Position numbers and translations under genes: made by a program. The notes under the pieces were generated by a model. That model did no database searches. It was not told where the DNA came from and worked only from the letters and a program-made list of their open reading frames with translations. 43,617 nt of DNA. Origin: an uncultured Limosilactobacillus sp. (GTDB lineage: Bacteria > Bacillota > Bacilli > Lactobacillales > Lactobacillaceae). Positions within the stretch are counted from its first letter, which is position 1; every line of letters starts with the position of its first letter. Below are positions 34,605 through 42,225 of the stretch, piece after piece. The DNA lies in NCBI GenBank assembly GCA_944327195.1, contig CALVGV010000020.1, positions 1-43,617 on the forward strand. Direction: 5' to 3'.

Positions 34605-34652
34605 ACCGGCCCGGTGAGCATGCAAGAAGCGTGCGCACCGGGCCGGTTTTTT
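34605..34652 (+). terminator. Terminator after def
   Basis: A long stem (ACCGGCCCGGTG with CACCGGGCCGGT plus inner GCATGC/GCGTGC) with AAGAA loop, followed by TTTTTTG. Confidence 0.9.
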
Positions 34653-34682
34653 GCTTGTTAACTTTTCCCGGTCAACTAGGGA

Positions 34683-35141
34683 TTACTCCTCCCCCGCCAC
34701 CGGTTGGTCGAGTTTCTTCAGGTCGTGGACGTATTCGATCGTCGCCTCGTTGGACAGCTGGGCCACTTCGAGGTGGAGGGTCTGCTCGTAGGTCCACCAG
34801 TCGGTTAGCCGGTAGGCCGGGGCCTGGCCGGCATCCACCAGGCCATCGAGGACCGCCGCCTTGGTTAAAGCGGCGCGCTGGCCGGCGTCCAGGGCGGTCA
34901 AGTCAACCACGTACTCGAAGGCGAGGACCCCCTTCCCCCAAACGTCGGCCACGAGCTGGGAGTCGCTGGGGGCCGCATCGCCGATCAGCCCCTGCAAAAT
35001 TGGCAGGACCTGTTGATTGGTCTCGCGCTGGGCCTGGCGTTGGACCACCAGGGTTGCCCGCTTCACCAGGGCCAAATGAATTAATTGGTAGACCACTACC
35101 ACCAGTAGAAAAGCGATTACAATTCCGATAATTAAGGACAT
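34683..35141 (-). CDS. Membrane-anchored hypothetical protein
   Basis: A 152-residue protein with one N-terminal membrane helix (MSLIIGIVIAFLLVVVVYQL). A cytoplasmic or surface domain of about 125 residues follows (NQQVLPILQGLIGDAAPSD, LAFEYVVDLTALDAGQ, WWTYEQTLHLEVAQLSNEAT). No catalytic motif was recognised. The ATG at 35141 has the best spacing (9 nt) from AAAGGGG; ATG 35147 and TTG 35150 are alternatives. It is isolated between convergent def and divergent rpoY. Confidence 0.75.
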   Translation of the reverse strand: MSLIIGIVIAFLLVVVVYQLIHLALVKRATLVVQRQAQRETNQQVLPILQGLIGDAAPSDSQLVADVWGKGVLAFEYVVDLTALDAGQRAALTKAAVLDGLVDAGQAPAYRLTDWWTYEQTLHLEVAQLSNEATIEYVHDLKKLDQPVAGEE

Positions 35142-35219
35142 CCCCATCAACCCCTTTCACTTTCACCCCTAGGATACCACAGTTTAGGGGGATTTTGGGC
35201 GACAGGGCGCCGCTTTGTG

Positions 35220-35228
35220 TGCTAGAAT
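35220..35228 (+). promoter_or_regulatory. Extended -10 promoter of rpoY
   Basis: TGCTAGAAT, within a 13-nt string identical to one upstream of the 45-residue microprotein (11738-11750). It lies 42 nt before the ATG and lacks a clear -35. Confidence 0.55.
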
Positions 35229-35270
35229 AGATTAGTATTTGGCAAAATAAAGAATGAGGAGCACTTGGCG

Positions 35271-35483
35271 ATGACTTTTAAGATTTATTTCCAACCCGAC
35301 AAGACCATGACCCCGCGGCGGGAAAACACCCAATCGATCTACGTCGAAGCTGATTCCGAAGCAGCTGCCCGCCAAATGGTCGAAAACAATACCGATTACA
35401 ACATCGAATACGTCGAACTGTTAACCGAAAAGGCCCTCGAATACGAAAAGGAAAGTGGCGCCTTTGAATTAACGACCTTCTAG
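35271..35483 (+). CDS. rpoY: RNA polymerase epsilon subunit RpoY
   Basis: A 70-residue accessory RNA polymerase subunit (YkzG/DUF1447) found in Firmicutes. The pattern TFKIYFQPDK, then RRENTQSIYVEA, YNIEYVELL and the ending LEYEKESGAFELTTF matches the family. The ATG at 35271 follows GAGGAG at 9-nt spacing. In many relatives it precedes rnjA; here a terminator and a lipid kinase gene follow instead. Confidence 0.88.
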   Translation: MTFKIYFQPDKTMTPRRENTQSIYVEADSEAAARQMVENNTDYNIEYVELLTEKALEYEKESGAFELTTF

Positions 35484-35527
35484 CCCCAGGGCGACGAGGT
35501 TTCCCCGCTTGGGGACCATTTATCTGT

Positions 35528-35555
35528 GGGAGGCTGTTTTGCGCCTCCCCTTTTT
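35528..35555 (+). terminator. Terminator after rpoY
   Basis: A GGGAGGC/GCCTCCC stem (35528-35534 with 35543-35549) followed by CTTTTT. A second CCCCA/TGGGG hairpin stands just upstream. Confidence 0.8.
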
Positions 35556-35602
35556 AATTAATTGCTTGTGAAGTAAAGCTTGCTGACGGAGGACAATGCG
35601 GA

Positions 35603-36604
35603 ATGCATTTTTCAATTATCATCAATGAACACGCGGGCGGCGGCAACGCCGAGGGCGCCTGGAAACGGATCAAGGGCCGCCTCAACCAAACCGGGATCGC
35701 CTACACCCCCTGGCTCACCCGGGGACCGCAGCACGCCACCTACCTGGCCAAGAAGGTGGCCGACCGCCTCGCCGGCCAGCCGGAAGAAATCGTGCTGGTG
35801 ATTGGTGGTGACGGCACCCTCCACGAGACCCTCAACGGGCTGATGCAAAGCGAGCAGAACCGGCGCAACCCCCTGCCGCTGGCCTACATTCCGAGCGGCA
35901 CCGGCAACGACTTCGCCCGCGGCTACGGGATCAACTCCGACCCGATTAAAGCGCTCGACCAGGTGCTCACCGCCACCGAAGGCAAGCTGATCACCGTCGG
36001 CCACTACTACGAGGCAATCAAGGGCGAGGAGGGCTTTTTCCTGAACAACGTCGGCATCGGCTACGACGCCGCGATCGTCAGCAAGACCAACGCCTCCAAG
36101 CGCAAGAAGCAAATGAACAAGCTCAGGCTCGGCCACTTCTCCTACCTGGCCAACGCCCTGGGCGCCCTCTACGACCAGCAACCCTTCGAGCTGAAGGTGG
36201 AGAACGGTAAGTACCACGACGCCTTCCACAAGGCCTACATCGTGATTGCCAGCAACCACCCCTTCATCGGCGGCGGCTTCCGGATCGCCCCGGATACCAG
36301 CCTGACCGACCCTAAGCTCGACCTGCTGGTGGCCGAGCGCAAGAACTGGCTAGTGACCTTCAACCAGCTGATCCAGTTCGCCCGCGGCAAGCTGGCCCAC
36401 TCGCGCTTTGCCAAGCGCTACAGTGCCCGCCAGGTTCGCTACTCCACCACCTCGCTGGAGTTTGGCCAGATGGACGGCGAGGAGATGGGGAACCGCTTCG
36501 TGGACCTGACCCTCGACACCGCCGCCTACCCTTTCTGGCAGGTGCCGGAACTGGCAACCCCCGCAAAGCGAAGCAAGCCCAAAAAGAAGAAGCACCAAAA
36601 GTAA
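35603..36604 (+). CDS. YegS/BmrU-type lipid kinase (diacylglycerol kinase catalytic domain)
   Basis: A 333-residue soluble lipid kinase of the DAGK_cat family. The nucleotide-binding GGDGTLHETLNGL, PSGTGNDFARG and NNVGIGYDA motifs and the C-terminal beta-sandwich (FIGGGFRIAPD, DGEEMG) are seen. Relatives phosphorylate diacylglycerol for phospholipid and teichoic-acid lipid recycling, which is the likely role. It ends in a strongly basic tail (KRSKPKKKKHQK) that may bind membrane. GGAGG lies 10 nt before the ATG. Confidence 0.93.
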   Translation: MHFSIIINEHAGGGNAEGAWKRIKGRLNQTGIAYTPWLTRGPQHATYLAKKVADRLAGQPEEIVLVIGGDGTLHETLNGLMQSEQNRRNPLPLAYIPSGTGNDFARGYGINSDPIKALDQVLTATEGKLITVGHYYEAIKGEEGFFLNNVGIGYDAAIVSKTNASKRKKQMNKLRLGHFSYLANALGALYDQQPFELKVENGKYHDAFHKAYIVIASNHPFIGGGFRIAPDTSLTDPKLDLLVAERKNWLVTFNQLIQFARGKLAHSRFAKRYSARQVRYSTTSLEFGQMDGEEMGNRFVDLTLDTAAYPFWQVPELATPAKRSKPKKKKHQK

Positions 36605-36608
36605 TCCA

Positions 36609-36644
36609 AACCCGCCCTCCCGAATCCGGGAAGGGCGGGTTTTT
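36609..36644 (+). terminator. Terminator after the lipid kinase gene
   Basis: An AACCCGCCCT/AGGGCGGGTT stem with an inner CCCG/CGGG pairing, followed by TTT after the paired Ts. Confidence 0.85.
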
Positions 36645-36653
36645 GCGTGGACC

Positions 36654-36683
36654 AAAAAAGGCCCGCTCCCGGGGGAGCGAGCC
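36654..36683 (-). terminator. Terminator after the Spx-like gene
   Basis: A 10-bp GGCCCGCTCC / GGAGCGAGCC-type stem (36660-36669 with 36674-36683) with a 4-nt loop, followed leftward by TTTTTT. Confidence 0.85.
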
Positions 36684-36697
36684 AATTAGAATTCGGG

Positions 36698-37135
36698 TTA
36701 GATTGTTACCGGCTGCGGCTGCAACTGTGGTGCGGCCGGGGCCAGCTTGGCGAGCAGTTCGCGCAGTTCCAAGCGGCGCTGGGCCTTTGGAACGAAGATC
36801 CCCATCTTTTCCTGGTCGAAACCGGTCACCAGCTTGGACTGGTTGAAGATCACCGGGTTCTTCAGGATCCGCGGGCTCTTTTGGATGGCGGCGGTCAGTT
36901 CGTCAATCGTGATCGTCCGCTTGCCGAGCCCGAGGGCCTTGGTGTCGCGGGAACGCATCGAAATCAAGTCGTCGGTCCCGTCCAGCGAGAGGGCGAGCAG
37001 TTGGCGGATTTCGGCCTTGGTCAGCGGCTGCTTTTCCAGGTTGCGTTGTTGCACCTCAATGCCGCGGGCCTCCAACCACTTGACGGCCTTGCGCTTCGAC
37101 GGGTCATTTGTGTGAAAGTATAGGTTTACCATCAT
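36698..37135 (-). CDS. Spx/MgsR-family regulator lacking the CXXC switch
   Basis: A 145-residue thioredoxin-like ArsC/Spx-family protein; Spx proteins bind the RNA polymerase alpha CTD under thiol stress. The N-terminus MVNLYFHTNDPSKRKAVKWL aligns with the family, but DPSK stands where Spx normally has a redox CXXC, and the whole protein is cysteine-free. The conserved ISMRSRDTKALGL and SPRILKNPVIF segments are kept. Start: ATG 37135 behind GAGGTGG. An extended -10 promoter and a perfect palindrome lie upstream. Confidence 0.88.
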   Translation of the reverse strand: MMVNLYFHTNDPSKRKAVKWLEARGIEVQQRNLEKQPLTKAEIRQLLALSLDGTDDLISMRSRDTKALGLGKRTITIDELTAAIQKSPRILKNPVIFNQSKLVTGFDQEKMGIFVPKAQRRLELRELLAKLAPAAPQLQPQPVTI

Positions 37136-37147
37136 CGTGCCACCTCG

Positions 37148-37162
37148 CTTAAATAATTTAAG
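37148..37162. promoter_or_regulatory. Palindromic operator candidate of the Spx-like gene
   Basis: CTTAAATAATTTAAG is a perfect palindrome with 7-bp arms and a 1-bp centre. It is located between the -10 and the start codon, around the expected transcription start. The 7-1-7 layout is that of Fur-family (PerR) boxes, though the sequence matches only part of the PerR consensus. Confidence 0.5.
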
Positions 37163-37165
37163 ACG

Positions 37166-37174
37166 ATTATAGCA
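37166..37174 (-). promoter_or_regulatory. Extended -10 promoter of the Spx-like gene
   Basis: TGCTATAAT (leftward) combines a TGN element with a perfect -10, 30 nt before the ATG. Confidence 0.75.
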
Positions 37175-37244
37175 ACCCCGCCCCGGCGATGCACAAAAAG
37201 AAAGTCGATTTAACAAATCCTTTCCAAATTTAACCGCTTCTTGG

Positions 37245-38738
37245 TTAGGCCAGCAACTGCTCCCAGGCCGCCCAGGCCGCGGTACCGCTGGTAACCTGTT
37301 TGGCCTTTTCCAGGGCGCCGGCGGCCAGTTTTTGCCGGAGCTTGTCGTCGAGCAGGATGGTGGTGATCTGCTTGGTCAGCTGGTCGATCGCACCGACCTT
37401 GACTAGGCGACCGCAGCTGTCGTCGACCAACTCGGCCGGGCCGTACTGGTAGTCGTAGGAAACCACCGGCAGGCCGTGGGCCAGGGCCTCGCCCATCGCC
37501 AACGGCAGGTTGTCGCTCTCGCTGGTGTCGACGAAGAGCTGGGCGGTGCCGTACGCCCCGGTCAGGTCGCGGCGGTAATCGGCCAGGGTGACCACCCCGG
37601 CCAGGCCGGCCGCCTCAATTTGTTGCTGGTAGGCGGCGTGGTCGCCCCCGTAGCCGTAGATCGTCAGCTTGGCGTTCGGCACCGAAGCGTGAACGGCCTT
37701 GAAGGCCTGAATCAGGGCCGGGGTCCCCTTGTCGTCGCCGGTGCGGCCGACGGCGATCACCTGGCCGGCAAGCCGGTCCTTTTCGCTGGCGGCGCCAACC
37801 TGCTCGGTGGCCGGCGAGATGGTGTAAATCGGCACCGCCTTGCCGACGCGGGCCTTCAGGTCAGCCGCCTGCTGATCAGTGGCGACGATCAGGCCGGCCC
37901 AGTGCTTAAGGTTTGGCTTGGAAAGCGCCTCGGTGTAGATGTCGAGGTAGGCGGCCGTCCGCGGGTCCTCGCGGCTAGCGACCTGGTTGGTGGCCAACCA
38001 GAGGTAGCGGCGGGCCTTGGACTTCATCATCAGCATCGGGTGGGCCACCGTCCCCGGCCGGTCGGCGATGAAGACCTGGTTGCCGCCAGCCTGGCGGTTC
38101 AGTTCGTCGAGGAAGAAGGCCACCAGCTCGCTCGGGTCACCGAAGAAGTAGTCCTGCCCCTGGTAGTCGCGGAGGACCAGCTCGGAATTGATCGGCGTCC
38201 CGGTGGTCGATTCAACGAAGTAGGATTCGAGGAAGACGGTGCCGTTTGGCCGGTAGAAGCGCACGTAGTACTTTTCCTTGGCCTTGGTGCCGTAGAACTC
38301 CTCGGCGACCTTGAAGCCGCGGATGTCGTAGCGCTGGATCTTGGTCAACTGGCCGGCGCGGTCGTACCAGTCAACGTGCTCGACCTGGCCGAAGGTACCG
38401 CCGAAGAAGTGGACCTCGGCGATCAACTGGTCGCCATAGCGGACCTCGCGGAAGTTATTGCCGCTACCGACGATGTACTCGTCCGGCAGGTGGAGGTCCT
38501 CGAGGTGGAAGTGGAAGGGCGTGACGTCCTGGGTGTCACCGAAGAAGTCGTAGAGGCTGAGCACCTGGTCCTGGGGGATTCCCAGTTGGTCGAGCGTCCG
38601 GTAGAGGTTGGGCGCAAAGCCGGTCAAGACGATCTTGGCCGGGTGCTTGTGGGCGGCAAAGAGGGCAAGGCGCTTGAACTCGGTGTGTTCAACACTCGAA
38701 TTGCGCTCAAACAAAAACTCGTTTACAAAGTATGCCAT
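37245..38738 (-). CDS. TagE/GtfB-like glycosyltransferase, degenerate partner
   Basis: A 497-residue protein of the TagE-like family with an N-terminal DUF1975-type domain (YFVNEFLFERNSSVEHTEF) and a C-terminal GT4 Rossmann domain (VIAVGRTGDDKGTPALIQAF, DNLPLAMGEALAHGLPVVSY). The first Glu of the EX7E motif is Asp here, and the basic residue pattern after the VGR strand also deviates, suggesting weak or lost catalysis. Its ATG directly follows the TAG of the upstream paralogue, with GGAGG inside that gene, so translation is coupled. It could be a stabilising partner like GtfB or a wall-teichoic-acid glucosyltransferase. Confidence 0.82.
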   Translation of the reverse strand: MAYFVNEFLFERNSSVEHTEFKRLALFAAHKHPAKIVLTGFAPNLYRTLDQLGIPQDQVLSLYDFFGDTQDVTPFHFHLEDLHLPDEYIVGSGNNFREVRYGDQLIAEVHFFGGTFGQVEHVDWYDRAGQLTKIQRYDIRGFKVAEEFYGTKAKEKYYVRFYRPNGTVFLESYFVESTTGTPINSELVLRDYQGQDYFFGDPSELVAFFLDELNRQAGGNQVFIADRPGTVAHPMLMMKSKARRYLWLATNQVASREDPRTAAYLDIYTEALSKPNLKHWAGLIVATDQQAADLKARVGKAVPIYTISPATEQVGAASEKDRLAGQVIAVGRTGDDKGTPALIQAFKAVHASVPNAKLTIYGYGGDHAAYQQQIEAAGLAGVVTLADYRRDLTGAYGTAQLFVDTSESDNLPLAMGEALAHGLPVVSYDYQYGPAELVDDSCGRLVKVGAIDQLTKQITTILLDDKLRQKLAAGALEKAKQVTSGTAAWAAWEQLLA

Positions 38739-40262
38739 CTACTTTTCCTCCATGTCGTCAATGCTTTCCTGGTAGCACTTCATGATGTTTTCTTCCGAGT
38801 AGCGGTGGGCGTCCTCGTAGGCCCCCTGGCTGAACTTGGCCAGCTTCTTTTGGTCGGTCAAGAGCTCGATGATCTTGTCGGCCAGCTGGTCGAGGTTGCC
38901 GTTTTCGGTCAGGTAGCCGGAGTGGCCGTCGACCACGATGTCGCTCGGGCCGTAGGGGATGTCGTTGGCAATCACCGGTAGGCCGTAGGAGAGGGCCTCG
39001 ACCAAGGCCATCGCCAGCCCCTCACCGCGGGTCGGCAGGACCATCAGCTGGGCCTTCTTATCGATTTCCGGCACCTTTTCGGCGTAGCCGCGGAAGTGAA
39101 CCGAGGAGCCGATCCCCTCCTCGTCGACCATCTTCTTGAGCTGCTTGTCGAAGTTGTCGTTGGCATATCCCCAGAGGTCGAGCTGGGCGTCGGGCACCTT
39201 CTTCAGGATCCGCGGCCAGACCTTGAGCAGGTGGTCCTGCTGCTTTTCCGGTGACAGGCGGGCAACGACGACCACCTGGTGCTTCTTGCGGGTCTTAAAG
39301 TCAACCCGCGGTGCGTTCAGCACCTCGTCGGGCACGATCGCGCTCGGCACCATGTAGATCTTCGACTCCGGCCAGCGGGCCTCAACGTCCTTTTGCTGGT
39401 GCGGGGTCAAGACGCCAATTCCGTCCCACTGGGCGGCGTTCTTCAGCCCCCAGTCGTAGTTGAAGTTGAGCGAGGAGTGCATGATGTCGGTGTTGTCGTT
39501 GACCTGGTCGTTGTGGAGCTGCATCACGCGGAAGACCCGCTTCTTCATGTGGAGGACCGACCAACCGATTTCAAAGACCCGGTCGACGATCAGGCCGACC
39601 TTCTGGCCCTCGTTGACTTGCGGGTCGTCGACGATCTGGTCGTAGAAGAAGGCGGTCAGTTCGTTTAGGCCGTTGAAGTGATAGTCGTGGCCCTGGTAGT
39701 TGAGCTCGTAGGAAACCAAGTCCTTGTCGCGCTGGTCTTTGAAGTTGATCTTGGAGAGGGCAAGACGGCCGCTCGGGGTGTAGTAGTTTTCGGCGGTGAT
39801 CCGGTTGTTCCAGTCGTAGAGCTGTTCAACCGACTTGAAGCCGCGGACGTCGTACCAAACCACCTTGACCAGCTTGCCAAAGCGGTCGAAGATTTGCTGG
39901 TTGATGATCGTCTTCTTGGCGTTGTCGCGCCGGCGAACGTACATCACCCGCCGGTCGTCCTGGTAGTAGTTGTAGTTAATGCCGTCGGCCTTGCGCTTCC
40001 ACTTTGGGTTCAGGTGGAGGTCCTTTAGGGTAACGGTCTTTGGCTTGACGTCGACGGCCTCCTGGAAGTAGTCGAAGAGGTTGACGTAGTCGTGGGGGTC
40101 GACGCCGGCGTGATCCATCACCAGGTGAAACTCGTTGGAGTACTGGCGGGTGATAATCTTGGCCGGTTGGTTGAAGTGCTTGAAGAGGCGGAGTCGCTTG
40201 AGTTGGGCGTGCTCGATCCCCGATTTGTTTTCTTGGTAGTTATCGTTTAAAAAGTAAAGCAT
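38739..40262 (-). CDS. TagE/GtfA-like glycosyltransferase
   Basis: A 507-residue cytoplasmic glycosyltransferase. The DUF1975-type N-terminal half starts MLYFLNDNYQENKSGIEHAQ, with RYDxRG-like VVWYDVRGFKSVEQLY. The GT4 domain has VVVARLSPEKQQDHLLKVWP and an intact EX7E (GEGLAMALVEALSYGLPVIA). The ATG at 40262 has GGAGG at 5 nt; the longer frame upstream is GC-rich leader. The family adds sugars to glycerol-phosphate teichoic acid, but the Lactobacillus plantarum GtfA/GtfB pair of the same family O-glycosylates proteins. The LPXTG gene next door makes either possible. Confidence 0.85.
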   Translation of the reverse strand: MLYFLNDNYQENKSGIEHAQLKRLRLFKHFNQPAKIITRQYSNEFHLVMDHAGVDPHDYVNLFDYFQEAVDVKPKTVTLKDLHLNPKWKRKADGINYNYYQDDRRVMYVRRRDNAKKTIINQQIFDRFGKLVKVVWYDVRGFKSVEQLYDWNNRITAENYYTPSGRLALSKINFKDQRDKDLVSYELNYQGHDYHFNGLNELTAFFYDQIVDDPQVNEGQKVGLIVDRVFEIGWSVLHMKKRVFRVMQLHNDQVNDNTDIMHSSLNFNYDWGLKNAAQWDGIGVLTPHQQKDVEARWPESKIYMVPSAIVPDEVLNAPRVDFKTRKKHQVVVVARLSPEKQQDHLLKVWPRILKKVPDAQLDLWGYANDNFDKQLKKMVDEEGIGSSVHFRGYAEKVPEIDKKAQLMVLPTRGEGLAMALVEALSYGLPVIANDIPYGPSDIVVDGHSGYLTENGNLDQLADKIIELLTDQKKLAKFSQGAYEDAHRYSEENIMKCYQESIDDMEEK

Positions 40263-40304
40263 ATTTTCCTCCTGGAAAACGACGGTTGCCGTTCCGTAAA
40301 ATTT

Positions 40305-40363
40305 CGGGTGGCAGGCACCCGGGGCCCGCACCGGTCGGCTAGGGAGTGACCGGGGACCGGGCC
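40305..40363 (-). promoter_or_regulatory. Structured 5' leader of the glycosyltransferase operon
   Basis: Within a leader of about 170 nt are two GC-rich hairpins. One is CGGGTG/CACCCG (40305-40310 with 40316-40321). The other is a two-part stem, GGCCCG/CGGGCC (40323-40328, 40358-40363) plus CCGGTC/GACCGG (40331-40336, 40348-40353). Neither is followed by a U-run. No known riboswitch class was recognised. Confidence 0.5.
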
Positions 40364-40437
40364 GCGCCCGTGATTGGCAACGGCCAGTTGGGAAACAAGG
40401 AAAGGAATTAAAGAAAGCCCCTTCCCGCCCGCCTTTT

Positions 40438-40446
40438 ATTATATCA
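40438..40446 (-). promoter_or_regulatory. Extended -10 promoter of the glycosyltransferase operon
   Basis: TGATATAAT (leftward), a TGN element plus perfect -10, about 175 nt upstream of the first start codon. TTGCGG at 19-nt spacing is a poor -35. Confidence 0.6.
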
Positions 40447-40561
40447 GCTCCCCCGCCTGCGGCCGCAAAATTTATCGTTCCAGCCCCCGGGAATGGGGAA
40501 TTTAGGGCGAAAGTGGTAGCCCGGGGTGAAGCGGACGCGAAGGGAAGCTTAAGAAGGCGCC

Positions 40562-40594
40562 AAAAAAGGGCGGGAGAGACCGATTCTCCCGCCC
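40562..40594 (-). terminator. Terminator after the LPXTG adhesin gene
   Basis: A perfect 10-bp stem GGGCGGGAGA/TCTCCCGCCC (40568-40577 with 40585-40594) followed leftward by TTTTTTGG. Confidence 0.9.
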
Positions 40595-40632
40595 TTTTCA
40601 TCGTTGGTGAACAAAAAGGTTACGAAATGAGC

Positions 40633-42225
40633 TTAGTTGTGGCGCTTGCGCTTGGCAACCCCGGCCAGGCCGAGCATCCCCAGCAGGCTGGCAAGCCCGA
40701 GCCCGGTGCTTGCGGCCGCGGAGGCGTTCCCGGTTTGCGGGAGGGTGGCGGACTTGGTTGGTTCGCTGGTTGCCTTAGTAGGGGTCGTGGTTGGCGTTGC
40801 GGTTGGCGTTGTCTTAGTAGCGGCTGCGCTAGTGGTTACCGCGTCACTAGTCCCAGCCTTTTCGTCCTTAGTTGACGGGTTTTGCTGGCTAGTTGCGGTT
40901 GAACCTTGCTTCTGATCATCGTTGACTACCTTGTCATCAGTTGAATCCTGTTGCTGATCATCATTAACTACTTTGTCATCAGTTGACTGATTCTCTTGCT
41001 TGCTATTCTCTTTACCGCTCAGCTCAGAAAATGTTTCATGCTCGCCAGATTGGCCAGTTTGCTGATCATTACCTACTTGATTATGGTCATCACCTTGATC
41101 ATCGCTGTCATTAACTAACTGACTACTTTCTTTATCATTTGTGGACTGCTTGTTATTGGTTGTTTGACTGTTATTTTGTTCGTTAGTTGGTTGACTATCA
41201 CTTTCCTTACCTTCGCTTTGATTTGGATCGGCTTTGTTTACACTCTCAATGGTCTGAATCATATTCAAAGTGGATTGGGCCCGATCCAAAGCACTTTTTG
41301 AAGCAGTCAAAGTATTTTGAGCGTTCAAATTGTTCTTCTTTGCTTCTTCGAGATTGTTTTGGGCTTGGCTATAGTTTTCCTGCGCTTTTTCCAGCGTTTT
41401 TTGTGCTTCACTCAAGGCCTTACTTGTTGCTTCACTCTTAGCAGTTTGCTTTTGGAAGTACTGTAGTTGACTAGTCAAAATCTGTAGTTGTCCTTTTGCT
41501 AAGGTCAAAATTAATTCCGCATTTCGTTTTTCTGCTTGAGCTTGCACTAAAAATTGCGCCTTATTTTCGGCATCTCGCTGAAGTGAATCAAACAACATTT
41601 GCGCCTGGTCGAACGTTGCTTGTGCGTTCTTCAACTCGACGTCCATTTTCTTCTTCGTAGTAGCCAAGGCGTCTCGGGCATGATCCAATTTTGAGTACCA
41701 TTCGGCTAGCGAATTTTCGATTGAACTATACGTTCCCTGTGCCTCATCCAAGGCTCGAATAGCCTCTTCTTTTTGCTTCGTTTTTTCGTTTAAAGAATTT
41801 GTAGCAATGTCATTAGCGGTTTTCACACTCAAATAGGTGGCTTTTGAGTTCTTTAGGTACTCTTCGCTACTTTGCAAAATTGCTTTCGCTTGTTCAAGGC
41901 TTGTGATCGCTTCGTTCAGATCTTGCTTCGCTTGATTTAAGTTTTCTAACTTGGTCTCTGCTATGGAAGAAATATCGTTCCATTTCTTTTCTAGGCGATT
42001 AACCTTAGCCTGTAATTCGGAATCTTCCCCTGTTAGTTGGTCATAATTAGATTGAGCTTCGGCAGCTTCCTTCGTATATTCTATGAGCTCTTTCTGAGTA
42101 GTTTCTAGGTCCTCCTTGCATTGCTTGGCATTTTCCAAACTCCGTGTCAGATTGCTTTGAGCACTTGAAAGAGGATCCGAAATATTCGCTAATTCTCCCT
42201 CCGCCTCTTGCAATGACTGTTGGGC
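40633..42225 (-). pseudogene. C-terminal part of an interrupted LPXTG coiled-coil adhesin
   Basis: This frame continues without shift from the SEC10/PgrA-type part upstream but is cut off from it by an in-frame TAG (42226-42228). It encodes about 330 residues of alanine/glutamine-rich coiled coil (LEKKWNDISSIAETKLENLN, AQKTLEKAQENYSQAQNNLE). A polar Asn/Gln/Asp/Ser spacer with a tandem 14-residue repeat follows, then a Thr/Pro-rich wall-spanning stretch, the sortase signal LPQTG, a hydrophobic helix and the tail KRKRHN. The TTG at 42213 could restart translation but would lack a signal peptide. The first 2 kb is AT-rich, while the anchor end has host-like GC. Confidence 0.85.
40912..40986 (-). 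repeat. Tandem 42-bp repeat in the adhesin spacer
   Basis: Two copies with 42-bp period encode the 14-residue unit STDDKVVNDDQ-Q-type (two near-identical STDDKVVNDDQ stretches). This is typical of length-variable surface-protein stalks. Confidence 0.7.

Noticed and set aside
40263..40601. 113-codon N-terminal extension of the upstream glycosyltransferase
   Set aside because: It reads through the promoter and hairpins, is unlike the family N-terminus, and the ATG at 40262 has a perfect ribosome-binding site.
40912..40986. Short repeats considered as a CRISPR array
   Set aside because: Only two units, in frame inside a protein gene and with a 42-bp period; they encode a repeated peptide.
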